A stretch of 64,000 nt of DNA from Alcanivorax sp. 1008 (GCF_020667895.1 NZ_JAFMPS010000008.1:1-64000), one strand, 5' to 3'. Counted from the first letter of the stretch, positions 54,447 to 63,748 are shown. Notes: generated by a model from the letters alone, not told the origin. Numbers and translations: made by a program.

Positions 54447-55838
54447 TTACATGCCCGGGAAGCCACCTGGCGGCATACCGCCACCGCCACCGCCACCCAT
54501 CATGCCCTGCATACCGCGCATCATCTGCTTCATGCCGCCCTGGGTACGCATCTTCTTCATCATCTTGGCCATCATTTTCTGCTGTTTGAGCAGACGATTA
54601 AGATCCGGGATATCCAGACCTGCTCCATGGGCGATACGACGCTTGCGCGAGCCCTTGATCATCTCCGGATCACGCCGCTCATCCGGAGTCATGGAATCAA
54701 TCAGCGCCTCCATATGCTTCATCTGCTTCATGGACTTCTGGTCTTGGGCCATCTGCGCCATCTGACCAAGACCCGGCAGCTTGTCCAGCAACGAGGTCAT
54801 ACCACCCAGATTACGCATCTGCTGGAACTGATCCTTCATGTCCTCGAAGTCCATGGCCTTGCCTTTCTTGAACTTCTTGGCAAGTTTTTCGGCTTTGGAC
54901 TTATCCAGCTTGCGCTCCGCCTCCTCGACCAGTGACAGCACGTCACCCATGCCAAGAATGCGCGAGGCAATACGTTCCGGATGGAATAGCTCAAGGGCAT
55001 CGGACTTTTCACCGCTACCGATAAATTTGATCGGCTTGCCGGTAATGGCGCGCACTGACAATGCAGCACCACCGCGGGAATCACCGTCAGTCTTGGTCAG
55101 GATGACACCGGTCAGCGGCAAGGCATCACCAAATGCCTTAGCGGTGTTGGCGGCATCCTGACCGGTCATGGCATCGACTACAAACAGGGTCTCGGCCGGG
55201 TTAATGGCGCTGTGCAAGCGCTTGATCTCAGCCATCATGGCTTCATCGATGGCCAGACGACCGGCCGTATCAACGATCAGCACATCCATGTAGCGACGGC
55301 GGGCCTCGTCCAGCGCCCCGTTAACGATGGCCACCGGATCCTGATCCGTGGTCGACGGGAAGAACTCAGCACCCACTTCTTTTGCCACGGTGGCAAGCTG
55401 ATCAATAGCCGCCGGACGGTAAACGTCCGCCGATACCACCATCACTTTCTTCTTCTCACGCTCTTTCAGGAAACGCGCCAGCTTGCCCACGGAGGTGGTT
55501 TTACCAGCACCCTGAAGACCCGCCATCATGATTACTGCCGGCGGCTTGACCGCCAGATCGAGGCCGACATTACTGTCGCCCATCACATGAATCATTTCGT
55601 CGTTGACGATTTTGACAAAGGCCTGACCCGGATTGATGCTCTTCAGCACCTCAGCGCCCAGCGCCTTCTCCTTGACCTGCTCAGTGAAATCCTTGACCAC
55701 CGACAGGGCCACGTCCGCCTCGAGCAGAGCTTTACGCACCTCTCGCAGGGTGTCGCGGATATTGTCCTCGGTCAGCTGGCTCTGGCCGGTCAGGCCACGC
55801 AGGGATTCGCCAAGGCGCTCGGTAAGATTCTCGAACAT
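54447..55838 (-). CDS. ffh: Signal recognition particle protein Ffh
   Basis: This is a 463-residue SRP54 GTPase that delivers nascent membrane proteins to FtsY. The N domain is helical. The G domain has GLQGAGKTTSVGKLA, DTAGRLAID, TKTDGDSRGGAALS and FIGSGEKSDALE. The Met-rich M domain ends in MMAKMMKKMRTQGGMKQM and a Gly/Pro-rich tail. GGAGGAAC precedes the ATG. Confidence 0.98.
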   Translation of the reverse strand: MFENLTERLGESLRGLTGQSQLTEDNIRDTLREVRKALLEADVALSVVKDFTEQVKEKALGAEVLKSINPGQAFVKIVNDEMIHVMGDSNVGLDLAVKPPAVIMMAGLQGAGKTTSVGKLARFLKEREKKKVMVVSADVYRPAAIDQLATVAKEVGAEFFPSTTDQDPVAIVNGALDEARRRYMDVLIVDTAGRLAIDEAMMAEIKRLHSAINPAETLFVVDAMTGQDAANTAKAFGDALPLTGVILTKTDGDSRGGAALSVRAITGKPIKFIGSGEKSDALELFHPERIASRILGMGDVLSLVEEAERKLDKSKAEKLAKKFKKGKAMDFEDMKDQFQQMRNLGGMTSLLDKLPGLGQMAQMAQDQKSMKQMKHMEALIDSMTPDERRDPEMIKGSRKRRIAHGAGLDIPDLNRLLKQQKMMAKMMKKMRTQGGMKQMMRGMQGMMGGGGGGGMPPGGFPGM

Positions 55839-55864
55839 GGTGCAGTTCCTCCATCAGGCCGGCG

Positions 55865-55894
55865 ATTATAGCCATGCCCCGGCACCGCCGTCAT
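55865..55894 (-). promoter_or_regulatory. Promoter of ffh
   Basis: On the minus strand a perfect -10 TATAAT (55870-55865) follows ATGACG (55894-55889, 4 of 6) at 18 bp. The leader would be about 20 nt. Confidence 0.6.
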
Positions 55895-55979
55895 GCCGTG
55901 CCTTCAAATAGGGCCAACCCTGTGACACACTCTGGCGCTCAGTGGCGCCCTTGCCGGGGCAGCCTGTTTGAGGATTTCC

Positions 55980-56780
55980 ATGACAACCGCACTCTGGACC
56001 GGACTGGTCGCCCTTATCCTGTACGTGCTTGCCAGCGCATTGGCGGCACAACAGTTGCGCAGCACCAACGCCCCCCAACGGATTGGCTTTCTTGGGCTGG
56101 GCACGCTGGCGCTGTTGTTCCACGCCTGTGCCCTCTGGCACCTGATCGTCAGCGAGCAGGGAGTGCACCTTGGCCTATTCCCTGTCACCTCACTGATTGG
56201 CGCCACCGGGGCAGCCATTGTCATTCTGTCCAGCCTGTATCGACGACTGGAATGGGTCAGCCTGATGGTGTTCCCGTTCAATGCAATATTTATAGCTGCA
56301 GCACTATTTATAAAAACCGGATATCAACCTGGCCCACTGGCCCACGGTATTGGCAGCCACGTGTTATTCGCGATTCTCGCTTTTGCGGTACTGGCCATTG
56401 CCACCTCACAAGGCATTCTTGTTCTGATTCAGCACTACCAGCTTAAAAATGGCCATATACGCGGGGTGATGCGGCTATTCCCACCGATTCAGGTGATGGA
56501 GACCATGCTGTTTGAGCTGCTCTGGGCCGGCGTGATCCTTCTATGGCTGGCCATCGCCGCTGGCTTCATGTTTATCAACGACCTGTTTGCCCAGCATGTC
56601 GCCCACAAGGCCCTGTTTACTCTCATTAGTGCGCTGCTATTCAGCGCCCTACTCGCCGGCCACCAGCTGCTTGGCTGGCGCGGCGTTACCGCCGTGCGCC
56701 TCACGGTGGCAGCCTTTGCCTTGCTGCTGTTGGGTTTTTTCGGCTCGCAGCTGGTGTTGGAAGTCATCCTCAAGCGTTAA
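55980..56780 (+). CDS. ypjD: YpjD-like CcsA/CcmC-family membrane protein
   Basis: This is a 266-residue protein with eight hydrophobic segments. It belongs to the cytochrome c assembly (CcsA/HemX) superfamily; LAHGIGSHVLFAILAFAVL and GHQLLGWRG carry candidate haem-ligand histidines. Position divergent from ffh and followed by the CorC-like gene equals E. coli ffh-ypjD-yfjD. Function is not established. ATG 55980 with GAGG upstream is preferred over TTG 55968. Confidence 0.88.
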   Translation: MTTALWTGLVALILYVLASALAAQQLRSTNAPQRIGFLGLGTLALLFHACALWHLIVSEQGVHLGLFPVTSLIGATGAAIVILSSLYRRLEWVSLMVFPFNAIFIAAALFIKTGYQPGPLAHGIGSHVLFAILAFAVLAIATSQGILVLIQHYQLKNGHIRGVMRLFPPIQVMETMLFELLWAGVILLWLAIAAGFMFINDLFAQHVAHKALFTLISALLFSALLAGHQLLGWRGVTAVRLTVAAFALLLLGFFGSQLVLEVILKR

Positions 56781-56826
56781 TCGGGCCCGCCATTTTCCTT
56801 GACAGGAGGAAAAGCCGGTCGGGACA

Positions 56827-58128
56827 ATGGCTCCATCTAAGCAACAGGCACTCTTCTTGGACAGCTCCTATCCGGCGTTACTCGCTGGCGCCATCTTTGT
56901 ACTGATACTTCTATCCGCCTTCTTCTCCAGCAGCGAGACCGGCATGGTGGCCCTAAACCGCTACCGCCTGCGTCACCTTGCCCGTCAGGGGAACCGCGCC
57001 GCCATTCGGGTTGAGAAAATGCTGAAGCGGCCAGATCAGCTGCTTGGCGTGATCTTGATAGGTAACAATTTCGTCAATAACGCCGCTGCAACCTTAGCCA
57101 CCCTGCTTGGCCTGTACCTGTTTGGCGAGCTCGGCACGGCTCTGGCACCGGTTGCCATAACTATTTTGATGCTGATCTTTGCTGAGGTCACACCAAAGAC
57201 CTTTGCCGCTTTGCGTCCGGAAAAAATCGCCTTCCCCGCCAGCCTGATACTCAGACCGCTGTATATCCCGTTCACCCCTCTGATATGGCTGGTTAACGGC
57301 ATCGGTAATGCGCTGTTGAAATTACTCGGCGTTAACACAGAAAAGCAACGCAGCGACCACCTGTCTGCAGAGGAATTACGCACAGTGGTCAACGAAGCAG
57401 GCGGCCTGATTCCAGAAACTCACCAGCGCATGCTACTGAGCATTCTTGATCTGGAAAAAGCCACTGTTGAAGACATTATGATCCCGCGCAATGAGATGGT
57501 TGGCATTGATATCGAGGAAGATGTCGGCGACATCATTGAGACATTGCGCAGCTCACAGCACACCCGCCTGCCGGTTTACCGCGGCGATCCGGGCAATATG
57601 GTAGGCATTCTGCACTTGCGCAAAATGACCCGGCTGCTACTACGCGAAGAGATCAACAAAGCGGAAATCATCCAGCACGCCGTGGAGCCATACTATGTTC
57701 CGGAGGGCACACCGCTGCATCAGCAGCTAATCAACTTCCAGAACGTTAAGCGACGCATTGGCGTGGTGGTTGACGAGTATGGCGATGTGCTAGGCCTGAT
57801 TACCCTGGAAGACATTCTTGAAGAAATCGTCGGCGAATTCACCACCGACCTTGCTGCATCCAGTGATGAAATCCACCCTCAAGAAGACGGCAGTCTGGTC
57901 ATCGACGGCACCGCTCATTTGCGCGATATAAACAAGGCCCTTAACTGGGAGCTTCCAACAGACGGCCCGAAAACTCTCAATGGCCTTATCCTCGAACATC
58001 TGGAAAATATTCCGGACAGCAATACATCACTGCGTATTGGCGACTACCTGCTGGAAATCATGCAGGTGAAAGACAACATGGTTAAAGCAGTACGGGCCCG
58101 ACATATCAGCATGCTAAAGAACCAATAA
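56827..58128 (+). CDS. YfjD-type HlyC/CorC (CNNM) membrane protein
   Basis: This is a 433-residue protein. A DUF21/CNNM membrane domain (residues about 15-190: ILLSAFFSSSETGMVALNRYRL and LIFAEVTPKTFAALRPEK) is followed by two CBS domains (about 205-335) and a CorC_HlyC domain (about 350-430). Members are linked to magnesium or divalent cation homeostasis. The lipoprotein gene starts 2 nt after its stop. Confidence 0.93.
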   Translation: MAPSKQQALFLDSSYPALLAGAIFVLILLSAFFSSSETGMVALNRYRLRHLARQGNRAAIRVEKMLKRPDQLLGVILIGNNFVNNAAATLATLLGLYLFGELGTALAPVAITILMLIFAEVTPKTFAALRPEKIAFPASLILRPLYIPFTPLIWLVNGIGNALLKLLGVNTEKQRSDHLSAEELRTVVNEAGGLIPETHQRMLLSILDLEKATVEDIMIPRNEMVGIDIEEDVGDIIETLRSSQHTRLPVYRGDPGNMVGILHLRKMTRLLLREEINKAEIIQHAVEPYYVPEGTPLHQQLINFQNVKRRIGVVVDEYGDVLGLITLEDILEEIVGEFTTDLAASSDEIHPQEDGSLVIDGTAHLRDINKALNWELPTDGPKTLNGLILEHLENIPDSNTSLRIGDYLLEIMQVKDNMVKAVRARHISMLKNQ

Positions 58129-58130
58129 CG

Positions 58131-58529
58131 ATGAGTAGACCTGCTCTGCGAATGCTCACGGCCGGCCTCGTTCTATCTCTGTCTGGATGCGCAGGTTATC
58201 AGCCGCACAACGGCCAAGAGCCCTACGGCTATTTCAGCACGCGCAGTGAAGACGGCTATCTGCAGATAGGCTATGAATCCTGGCGCCCGGGCTCACGGGA
58301 GCGCATCTGCGGTTTCGCCCATCGCCGCGTGCGAGAACTCAATCTGGAAAGCGTAAACGTGCTCAACGAACATTGGGAAGAACAGTACGAACATGCTTAT
58401 AACCGCGAACAGACGGCTTATGTTCACACCCCCAATAGGGGGCCAAGGGAGATTGGGCTGACTGCCGCCTACGTATCTGCCCGGGTTATTCGCCGTTGCC
58501 TGCTGACGCTTGAGCAAGCGGCAGACTGA
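58131..58529 (+). CDS. Small lipoprotein of unknown function
   Basis: This is a 132-residue protein. The signal peptide ends in LSLSGC, a clear lipobox. The mature part has GYFSTRSEDGYLQIGYESW and CGFAHRRVRELNLES, with a second Cys near the C-terminus (VIRRCLLTLEQ) that could form a disulfide. I do not recognise the family. It is co-transcribed with the CorC-like gene (2-nt gap). The 3' end overlaps the convergent haem lipoprotein by 44 nt. Confidence 0.72.
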   Translation: MSRPALRMLTAGLVLSLSGCAGYQPHNGQEPYGYFSTRSEDGYLQIGYESWRPGSRERICGFAHRRVRELNLESVNVLNEHWEEQYEHAYNREQTAYVHTPNRGPREIGLTAAYVSARVIRRCLLTLEQAAD

Positions 58530-59115
58530 CCCAGAAAATCCCGCGCAGGTCGCCGGCGGCAAAGCCAGTGGCCTGATCATCCGGATAATGGGCGGATAGC
58601 GCCTGAGTCACTGGTGCAGACAACTTGCTACCGTGACATGCAAGGCACATGGGAGCGGCAACAATCGGCTCCACGTAGCCAACCCTGTCGCTACCCAGAT
58701 CAATCACCATTGAGTCACGATCTTCGCCACCCAGATAATGGTCTATGGCTTGCTGCTGCCAGTCAGTTGGCGCGTTGGCCGGATTTCTTAATCGATGACT
58801 ACTGCGCCCTATCTCGATCCCATCACCACTAACTGACGCCGCAATGGCTGGCGCTTGCAGACGACAAACATCGATGGCATTTTCTGCACCCTGCTGCATG
58901 CCACGTTGCAGTGCCTGCATGAGCTGCTGTTTGAAAGGTAGCAAACTGGCTGCACCAAGCTGCTTTACCGCCACTGGATCGTAGCCAGATTGATTCTGCT
59001 CAGGCTCAGGCCCAGCCTTCTCCGGCTGGCCGGGGGAAGCGGATTGCGGCGGCTCGGAACAAGCCGCCAGCAGACCAACGGCCAGAAACATCATCACTCG
59101 CCTTGCAACCAACAT
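58486..59115 (-). CDS. Tll0287-like (DUF3365) haem lipoprotein
   Basis: This is a 209-residue lipoprotein: MMFLAVGLLAACSE gives the lipobox. The mature domain shows the DUF3365/Tll0287 pattern (AIDVCRLQAPAIAASVS, IGRSSHRLRNPANAP, DWQQQAIDHYL) and a c-type haem motif CLACHG. It is a likely periplasmic haem sensor or electron carrier of unknown partner. AGGAG is 8 nt before the ATG. It may be co-transcribed with the Nudix gene 15 nt upstream. Confidence 0.83.
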   Translation of the reverse strand: MLVARRVMMFLAVGLLAACSEPPQSASPGQPEKAGPEPEQNQSGYDPVAVKQLGAASLLPFKQQLMQALQRGMQQGAENAIDVCRLQAPAIAASVSGDGIEIGRSSHRLRNPANAPTDWQQQAIDHYLGGEDRDSMVIDLGSDRVGYVEPIVAAPMCLACHGSKLSAPVTQALSAHYPDDQATGFAAGDLRGIFWVSLPLAQASAGNGE

Positions 59116-59130
59116 CAGTGAATCTCCTGC

Positions 59131-59688
59131 TCAGTCTTCCGCTGGCTTACGTCCTAGCGGAGCAATATCTTGCACCCGGATGGGGTACTGGCCTGTCTTC
59201 ATGTCTTCAATAAAATACTTGAGGGTCCGGCTGACCGTGGGAAACGCCAGTTGATCCCAGGGAATCTCCTCTGGCAGATATAGCCCGGCATCGCTGGACT
59301 CTTCTCCCACCCCGTATTCCCCATTGAGCATATCTGCGAGAAAGAACACATACACCTGATAGATGTGCGGCAAATTGTACATAGCGTACAAATCCTTCAC
59401 CGCGACACTGGCACATGCCTCCTCCCAGGTCTCACGGGCGGCACCTTCTTGCATGGTTTCGCCGTTCTCCATAAACCCGGCGGGCAAGGTCCAATAGCCT
59501 TTGCGTGGCTCGATGGCCCGCTTGCATAGCAGAATCCTGCCCTGCCAGACCGGCACCGCACCAACAATGATCTTCGGGTTTTGGTAGTGGATGGTGCTGC
59601 AATCCGGACACCAGTAGCGGGGCCGGTTGTCCCCCTCGGGAATGTCGTAACGGATCTGCTGGCTACCGCACTGGCTGCAATACTTCAT
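59131..59688 (-). CDS. Nudix hydrolase with zinc ribbon
   Basis: This is a 185-residue protein. The N-terminal zinc ribbon (CSQCGSQQ ... CPDCSTIHY) precedes a Nudix domain with the complete box [21 protein letters not shown]. It would hydrolyse a nucleoside diphosphate derivative. The zinc ribbon recalls NudC/YjaD-like enzymes, but the protein is shorter and lacks the NudC SQPWPFPxS motif. Confidence 0.9.
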   Translation of the reverse strand: MKYCSQCGSQQIRYDIPEGDNRPRYWCPDCSTIHYQNPKIIVGAVPVWQGRILLCKRAIEPRKGYWTLPAGFMENGETMQEGAARETWEEACASVAVKDLYAMYNLPHIYQVYVFFLADMLNGEYGVGEESSDAGLYLPEEIPWDQLAFPTVSRTLKYFIEDMKTGQYPIRVQDIAPLGRKPAED

Positions 59689-59813
59689 CTGTCCTCCCTC
59701 TGAATAAACCAGTGTAACCGTCCGGGAGGCTCAGCGGAAAACCGGCGCTGAACCTTTTGGCCTTGCCCGAGGTCAACTGGAAGTTCAAACTGGCGTTTGA
59801 AACTTACAGGTGG

Positions 59814-60398
59814 ACCGTGGATACCCTGGATCTGATCCGACACAAGCTTCAGGACTACCGGCTGCGGGATTTTCCCGTGCAGCTGCCGGAGGCGGCCGTG
59901 CTCATGCCGTTCACCGATCAGTCGGCTCCTGAGCTGATTTTGACGGTACGCTCAGCGGGCATGCCGACCCACGCCGGTGAAGTCGCCTTTCCGGGTGGCA
60001 AACGTGATCCTTCAGACGCTGACCTGCTCAGCACTGCTCTGCGGGAAAGCCACGAGGAAGTGGGCCTGCCACCAGGTCAGGTTGAGGTTCTGGGCCAACT
60101 ATCACCCTTGGCATCCCGCTTCGGCATGAAGGTCACGCCCTTTGTCGGCATTATTCCCCATGATATTGCCCTGCTGGCCGAAGAGCGTGAAATTGACCAG
60201 ATTTTCCGGGTGCCGCTGGAGTTTTTCCTCGACACCCGCCCGGACCTGTCCAGCCCCATGGAATTCTACGGCAAGCGCTTCCGCATCCCGACCTATCACT
60301 TCGGTGACAAGCGCATCTGGGGTCTGACCGCCTTCATGATCCTTGACCTGCTCAACAATGTATTCGACGCTGATATCCCTTTCGAAGAATCTGCCTGA
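59814..60398 (+). CDS. Nudix CoA pyrophosphatase (NudL-like)
   Basis: This is a 194-residue enzyme expected to split CoA and its derivatives. The CoA-type signature PTHAGEVAFPGGKRDPSDADLLSTALRESHEEVGL merges the LLxxR-type and Nudix boxes. GTG 59814 starts at the family N-terminus, weakly supported by AGGTGG 3 nt upstream. TTG 59757 would add 19 residues. A gamma-carbonic anhydrase gene starts 9 nt downstream. Confidence 0.88.
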   Translation, partial: TVDTLDLIRHKLQDYRLRDFPVQLPEAAVLMPFTDQSAPELILTVRSAGMPTHAGEVAFPGGKRDPSDADLLSTALRESHEEVGLPPGQVEVLGQLSPLASRFGMKVTPFVGIIPHDIALLAEEREIDQIFRVPLEFFLDTRPDLSSPMEFYGKRFRIPTYHFGDKRIWGLTAFMILDLLNNVFDADIPFEESA

Positions 60399-60407
60399 GA
60401 GAAACCC

Positions 60408-60944
60408 ATGATATATAAGCTCGGTGATCGCCAGCTGGAAGCGGGCGACGACGTATGGATTGCCGATAATGCCAGTGTGATTGGATCCGTTGTCCTTGGT
60501 AACAACGTCAGCATCTGGTTCAACTGCGTGCTGCGCGCCGATAACGATGTCATTCGCATCGGTGATGACAGCAATATTCAGGACGGCTCCGTGCTGCACA
60601 CCGACAGCGGCATCCCGTTAAACATTGGCAAGGGCGTCACTGTTGGCCACAAGGTCATGTTGCATGGCTGCGAGATCGGCGATTACTCGCTAATCGGCAT
60701 CAACGCTGTGATTCTCAACCGGGCCAAAATCGGCAAAAACTGTATTATTGGCGCCAACTCGCTGGTACCGGAGGGCATGGAGATTCCGGATAACTCTCTG
60801 GTATTCGGCTCACCCGCAAAGGTGGTCAAACCGGTCAGCGATGGCCAGCGCATGATGCTGCAGATGAGCGCCATTCATTATGTGGAAAACAGTAAACGCT
60901 ATGCCCGAGAGCTCGTTGTAGATGACCGATTCCCACAGCAATGA
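60408..60944 (+). CDS. Gamma-carbonic anhydrase family protein (YrdA-like)
   Basis: This is a 178-residue left-handed beta-helix protein with hexapeptide repeats ([32 protein letters not shown]). Candidate metal histidines are in VLHTDSG and [13 protein letters not shown]. Activity in YrdA/PaaY-like proteins varies; zinc binding is likely. Its end overlaps the DUF1289 gene by 23 nt, implying coupling. Confidence 0.93.
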   Translation: MIYKLGDRQLEAGDDVWIADNASVIGSVVLGNNVSIWFNCVLRADNDVIRIGDDSNIQDGSVLHTDSGIPLNIGKGVTVGHKVMLHGCEIGDYSLIGINAVILNRAKIGKNCIIGANSLVPEGMEIPDNSLVFGSPAKVVKPVSDGQRMMLQMSAIHYVENSKRYARELVVDDRFPQQ

Positions 60945-61146
60945 ATTGCCTGAAGTAGTCCCTTCCCCCTGTGTGAGCATCTGCGCTCTGGATGGGGATG
61001 ATGTCTGCGTCGGCTGCTTCCGCACTGGACGTGAAATCAGCTATTGGGGCCGCATGGACTGCGCCCAACAACGCGAGGTGCTACGCCGTTGCAATCTACG
61101 CATCAACGGCGAGCTGGCCACCTGCCTGATCGGAGAGCAAGCATGA
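60922..61146 (+). CDS. DUF1289 protein
   Basis: This is a 74-residue protein with the DUF1289 four-Cys pattern [19 protein letters not shown], then EISYWGRMD and further Cys (RRCNL, ATC). It probably binds a metal or Fe-S cluster. Function is unknown. It overlaps both neighbours, by 23 nt upstream and ATGA downstream. Confidence 0.88.
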   Translation: MTDSHSNELPEVVPSPCVSICALDGDDVCVGCFRTGREISYWGRMDCAQQREVLRRCNLRINGELATCLIGEQA

Positions 61147-62063
61147 CCAGCAAGGGGCCGGTAATTGGCCTGGCACTAGGCAGCGGATCGGCGCGCGGCT
61201 GGGCACATATCGGCGTTATTCAGGAACTGGAGCAGCTGGGTGTTCACCCTCAGGTAGTGGCTGGCACATCCATCGGCGCACTGGTCGGTGCGGTATATGT
61301 CACCGGACAACTGGATGACTTTGCCGAGTGGGTTCAGACCCTGACTATGCGCGATGTGTTTGGACTGCTGGATATCAGCTTCTCCGGTGGCGTGGTCAAG
61401 GGGGAAAAGCTATTCGGCTTTTTTCGCGAAAAGCATCGCAACCCTGACATCGAATCACTGGAAAAGAAATTCGTCAGCATCGCCACGGAGATGAAAAGCG
61501 GCCGGGAAATCTGGCTTCGCCACGGGCCGGTGCTGCGCGCGGCAAGAGCATCCTGTGCCCTGCCCGGCGTTTTTTCACCGGTACAGATTAATGATCGGTG
61601 GATGTTGGATGGCGGCCTGGTTAACCCCGTGCCGGTTTCTGCCTGCCGCGCTCTCGGCGCCGACGTGGTCATTGCCGTCAACCTGAACGCCCAGCTGGTC
61701 GGCGCCCATATGCCGCGCAACAGCCGGGCAGAAGTAGACAAGGAAATGAGGCGGTCGAACGCAGAGGAAAACACCCTGTGGCAAAAGTTTGCCAGCTACT
61801 TCGCCTCTGAAGATGAGAATGCTGAACCGGGTATGCTCGACGTCATGTCCGCCAGCATCAATATCATGCAGGATCGTATTACCCGCAGCCGCATGGCCGG
61901 TGATCCGGCAGAGATATCACTGCTGCCACAACTAGAAGATTTCGCTCTGATTGATTTCCACCGCGCCGGCGAGGCAATTACTGAAGGACGCAATCTGGTG
62001 CGACGGCACAAAGATGAAATTCTTGCCTGGACCGGCCGGAGCACCGAGCCAACACAGGTCTAG
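61143..62063 (+). CDS. Patatin-like phospholipase (RssA-type)
   Basis: This is a 306-residue serine lipase. The oxyanion loop GSGSARGWAHIG, nucleophile elbow GTSIGALVG and catalytic Asp in DGGLVNPVPV make up a complete Ser-Asp dyad. Length and motifs fit the RssA/NTE-like cytoplasmic group. ATG 61143 overlaps the DUF1289 stop. The longer upstream frame is excluded because it lies within DUF1289. Confidence 0.92.
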   Translation: MTSKGPVIGLALGSGSARGWAHIGVIQELEQLGVHPQVVAGTSIGALVGAVYVTGQLDDFAEWVQTLTMRDVFGLLDISFSGGVVKGEKLFGFFREKHRNPDIESLEKKFVSIATEMKSGREIWLRHGPVLRAARASCALPGVFSPVQINDRWMLDGGLVNPVPVSACRALGADVVIAVNLNAQLVGAHMPRNSRAEVDKEMRRSNAEENTLWQKFASYFASEDENAEPGMLDVMSASINIMQDRITRSRMAGDPAEISLLPQLEDFALIDFHRAGEAITEGRNLVRRHKDEILAWTGRSTEPTQV

Positions 62064-62081
62064 GCATAACAGCCGTCCCAG

Positions 62082-62399
62082 TCAGACGGCTTCGAGGCGC
62101 CAGACATCAATAGCCGGCTCCTCATAAGGATGGGACTGACGCAACGCCTGCAAAGCCGCTTGCAGACAGGATTGTTGGCAGATCATTTCGACACGGTACT
62201 CAACAACTTTTTCGATAACTCCGTGCTCACCAATATGCGGGTTGCTGCCTGCCAGGGGCCGGAACTGGCCCTCACCCGGGACCTGCCATGCGCAGCAGTC
62301 GTAGTTGCCAATCCGCCCTGCACCGGCAGCAAATACTGCAGCCTTTACCTCCTCGAGGCTATCCGCAGGCACATAAAAGCACAGCTTGAGCAGGCTCAT
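62082..62399 (-). CDS. NIF3/YqfO-like PII-fold protein
   Basis: This is a 105-residue single domain with KLCFYVPADSLEEVKAAVFAAGAGRIGNY, GQFRPLAGSNPHIG and SHPYEEPAIDVW, matching the insert domain of NIF3 proteins that also occurs alone. Binding of a small molecule or metal is possible. The ATG at 62399 overlaps the stop of the thioesterase gene. Confidence 0.85.
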   Translation of the reverse strand: MSLLKLCFYVPADSLEEVKAAVFAAGAGRIGNYDCCAWQVPGEGQFRPLAGSNPHIGEHGVIEKVVEYRVEMICQQSCLQAALQALRQSHPYEEPAIDVWRLEAV

Positions 62400-63079
62400 T
62401 GTGGCTTGAACTCCTCCTTCCACTGGTAGTCGCCACCGGCACTGATCCAGACTCCGCTGGCCTCAACGGAAACCCGTTCCCCGACCAGCACACGACCCTG
62501 GCAAAATAGTTTGCGCCCTTCGATGCGCTGCACGCTCGCCTCAAGAGTGACATCAGTATTCAAGGGTGTAGCGGCCAAGTAACGCAAGGTGAGCGTGCCC
62601 GTCATACCCAGATTAGGAAAGAAGTCCTGCGTCTTCGCCAGCAGAATATCCATGGTCAGGGCCAGTACGCCACCATGCACCCGCCCGGGCGGCCCCTGCC
62701 ACGGCACTCCGTAGTTAGCCTTGCCACGAACCATCTGTCCATCGAGCCACAACTCTAACGGCAACGACAACGTTGTCGAGTGGCCGGTAAGAATTTCGAA
62801 ATCAAGCACATCGAGCAAATCCTGTCGGCTGGCCTCGCCCTGAAAAAGGCGCCCCAGCATGGCCGGGAAATCGCGCTTGTCATGTTGCCGAATACGGTCT
62901 GCCAAGGCTGCCAGCTCGGCGGCATAGCCAGCCAGTTCATCCCTTGAGGCATCCATCCGCACAAGTTCTTCGGTGATGGATTTCATTGAGCCGGCAATAT
63001 CACGACGCAGTACCGTTTCTTCGGTCGGCTGTGGCATCTCGCCAACGCGGATCTGGGAAAAGTGGTAGCGCTCGCTCAT
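62396..63079 (-). CDS. PaaI-like thioesterase A
   Basis: This is a 227-residue protein. The N-terminal ~100 residues are helical (SITEELVRMDASRDELAGYAAEL), and the C-terminal hotdog domain contains GPPGRVHGGVLALTMDILLA and LTLRYLAATPLNTDVTLEA. It resembles acyl-CoA thioesterases of the PaaI group with an extra N-terminal region. It is a tandem paralogue of the next gene upstream and overlaps it by 4 nt. Confidence 0.85.
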   Translation of the reverse strand: MSERYHFSQIRVGEMPQPTEETVLRRDIAGSMKSITEELVRMDASRDELAGYAAELAALADRIRQHDKRDFPAMLGRLFQGEASRQDLLDVLDFEILTGHSTTLSLPLELWLDGQMVRGKANYGVPWQGPPGRVHGGVLALTMDILLAKTQDFFPNLGMTGTLTLRYLAATPLNTDVTLEASVQRIEGRKLFCQGRVLVGERVSVEASGVWISAGGDYQWKEEFKPQ

Positions 63080-63744
63080 TTGCGTTTACTGAAGTCCGGT
63101 TGCAGAAAAATGCCTTCCGCCTGCACTGTCTGCTGTTCGCCGTTAAAAATTGCCCCCTCGATAAACATCTTGCGGCCTTCCATGCGCACGATACGTGCAG
63201 TGCATCGCAGCTGAGTATCAATAGGCGTCGAAGCCATGTAGCGAATATTCAGGGTGCCGGTAACACCGATCTTCAACGCGGCATGCATGGCGCGGGACAA
63301 AAGCGCATCAAGGATCCATGCAATCACGCCGCCATGTACTCGGCCAGGGGGACCCTGATAATGCTCGCCAAGACTGATCTGGCCTTCCACCCCTTCCGCC
63401 GTCTGTGTCCGCCAGCGCAGCTGAGGGGCAATGGGATTGGACAGACCGCCGACCGGGTCATAGTCCATCATGTCAAACACGTCAAAAGTACTGGCCTGAC
63501 CGGTGAACAGGCGACGGTTCGCCTCACGGGTGTTACGGCGCGGCGGGGTGCCCATGGTCTCTAGCAGACCTTCCAGCGTGGTCGCCCATTGCTCAAGGTC
63601 TGCATCATCCGCTTCAACCCGTATCAAGCGCTCAGATAACTGCTGCATGGCGGCTGCGATGCGCCGACGGATAACAAAGGTTTGCGGCACATCACTGTCA
63701 TGGGCCGAGAGCAGCTCAAATGGCCCCCACTTTTTTTCCGGCAT
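63076..63744 (-). CDS. PaaI-like thioesterase B
   Basis: This is a 222-residue paralogue of thioesterase A. The hotdog core is GPPGRVHGGVIAWILDALLS and LNIRYMASTPIDTQLRCTA, with a matching helical N-terminus (AAAMQQLSERLIRVEADDADLEQWA). Both keep the same HGGV motif. ATG 63744 with GGGG 8 nt upstream is preferred; purL ends 4 nt upstream. Confidence 0.86.
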   Translation of the reverse strand: MPEKKWGPFELLSAHDSDVPQTFVIRRRIAAAMQQLSERLIRVEADDADLEQWATTLEGLLETMGTPPRRNTREANRRLFTGQASTFDVFDMMDYDPVGGLSNPIAPQLRWRTQTAEGVEGQISLGEHYQGPPGRVHGGVIAWILDALLSRAMHAALKIGVTGTLNIRYMASTPIDTQLRCTARIVRMEGRKMFIEGAIFNGEQQTVQAEGIFLQPDFSKRK

Positions 63745-63748
63745 CTGC

